DNA of 64,000 nucleotides, taken from assembly GCA_964525565.1 (NCBI GenBank), contig CAZGHI010000009.1, forward strand, positions 6,399-70,398. The letters are read 5' to 3'. Shown here piece by piece: positions 63,736 to 64,000 of this stretch. The notes beneath the pieces are model-generated. The model was given only the letters and a program-made list of their open reading frames with translations. It was not told the origin of the DNA and did not search any database. Numbering within the stretch: the stretch's first letter is position 1; each line of letters opens with the position of its first letter. A program made the translations under genes and the position numbers. Source of the DNA: OLB6 sp964525565 (GTDB taxonomy: Bacteria > Bacteroidota > Ignavibacteria > Kapaibacteriales > Kapaibacteriaceae).

Positions 63736-64000
63736 CTAATACGTATAACGAGCAACAGCCATAATCACAACTGTTACCAGCATCATCACGGCAAGCACAA
63801 CACCGGATCTGCGAATTTTTTCTCGTAGTTGAGCAATACGAGCAAGAAGTTCTTCAGCAGGTTGCTCACCACTTTCAGAAAGCTGCCTACTTAGTGCACC
63901 TAACTTTTTAACGTTCGGGCGGATGGTAAACATACCGTGGCCGTAAACCAAGATGCCAAGCACGCTGCCTGCCGTTAGCACCATGCCGTGGACACTCGTT
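63736..64000 (-). CDS. C-terminal part of a membrane protein (partial)
   Basis: The frame is open to the last base of the window, so the N-terminus lies beyond. The visible part has a hydrophobic segment (TAGSVLGILVYGHGMF), a polar helix rich in Glu and Arg (PAEELLARIAQLREKIRR) and a final membrane helix. The pattern recalls DUF2269-like integral membrane proteins, a guess only. An ATG at 63984 could be an internal start. Confidence 0.6.
   Translation of the reverse strand, partial: TSVHGMVLTAGSVLGILVYGHGMFTIRPNVKKLGALSRQLSESGEQPAEELLARIAQLREKIRRSGVVLAVMMLVTVVIMAVARYTY

Overview
The window looks like chromosomal DNA of a free-living Gram-negative member of the FCB group (Bacteroidota, Chlorobiota or Kapabacteria side), probably a metagenome-derived assembly since it holds two runs of N. 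The grounds are: several secreted proteins with type IX secretion (T9SS) C-terminal sorting domains, many Sec and lipoprotein signals, a Bacteroidota-type omega subunit next to coaBC, TPR-adenylate cyclases, and sites resembling the TAnnTTTG promoter box. Kapabacteria or a close relative is my best guess, by inference only. Genes are tightly packed, with many 1-4 bp overlaps. I see no tRNA, rRNA, CRISPR array, insertion sequence or prophage.

Layout. 1-3.5 kb: end of an outer-membrane barrel gene, a small membrane protein, a Rieske protein, an RsmB-type rRNA methyltransferase, an unknown protein and a DCC thiol oxidoreductase. 3.8-7.9 kb: a tandemly duplicated pair of secreted-protein operons on the minus strand. 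8.1-14.6 kb: a long plus-strand run with rpoZ, coaBC, an ABC-F ATPase, a SIMPL protein, dcd and lipoproteins. 14.9-17.2 kb: an ECF-like sigma factor, a Crp/Fnr regulator and a secreted intradiol dioxygenase with a T9SS tail. 18-25.5 kb: an accessory minus-strand region of secreted proteins, some broken. 26-28.6 kb: a sulfide-oxidation cluster (MBL-rhodanese, rhodanese, TauE exporter), convergent with der. 30-33.4 kb: a second accessory patch of broken secreted-protein genes. 33.4-64 kb: mostly housekeeping genes: moxR, cysteine desulfurase, DcuC-type carrier, M16 protein, two SDRs, acylphosphatase, DinB-like protein, patatin-barrel protein, J-domain protein, a HIT-rhodanese fusion, a sigma54 activator, cyclase-family hydrolase, ssb, MlaD, O-methyltransferase, VWA-OmpA lipoprotein, flavoproteins, MGMT-like protein, FKBP, a DnaC-like ATPase, two TPR-adenylate cyclases, desaturase, VapBC, aconitase and AlkC.

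The most striking feature is a family of six intergenic elements, at about 5.4, 7.55, 20.3, 25.55, 30.07 and 32.36 kb. Each sits upstream of a secreted-protein operon and is oriented toward it. Each reads GTGGA(A/T)AACTT, then TTG, then an uninterrupted or nearly uninterrupted (TG)n tract, and in five of the six then TAnnTT or a near match. The tract length differs at every distinct locus class (8, 10, 12, 12, 14 and 26 nt between TTG and the end of the tract). I read this as a candidate simple-sequence-repeat promoter family, possibly phase-variable, controlling a secretome regulon. Several genes it heads are broken by one stop codon (TGA and TAA here, with a TAG in a nearby gene) or by several frameshifts, which points to fast turnover of this gene set.
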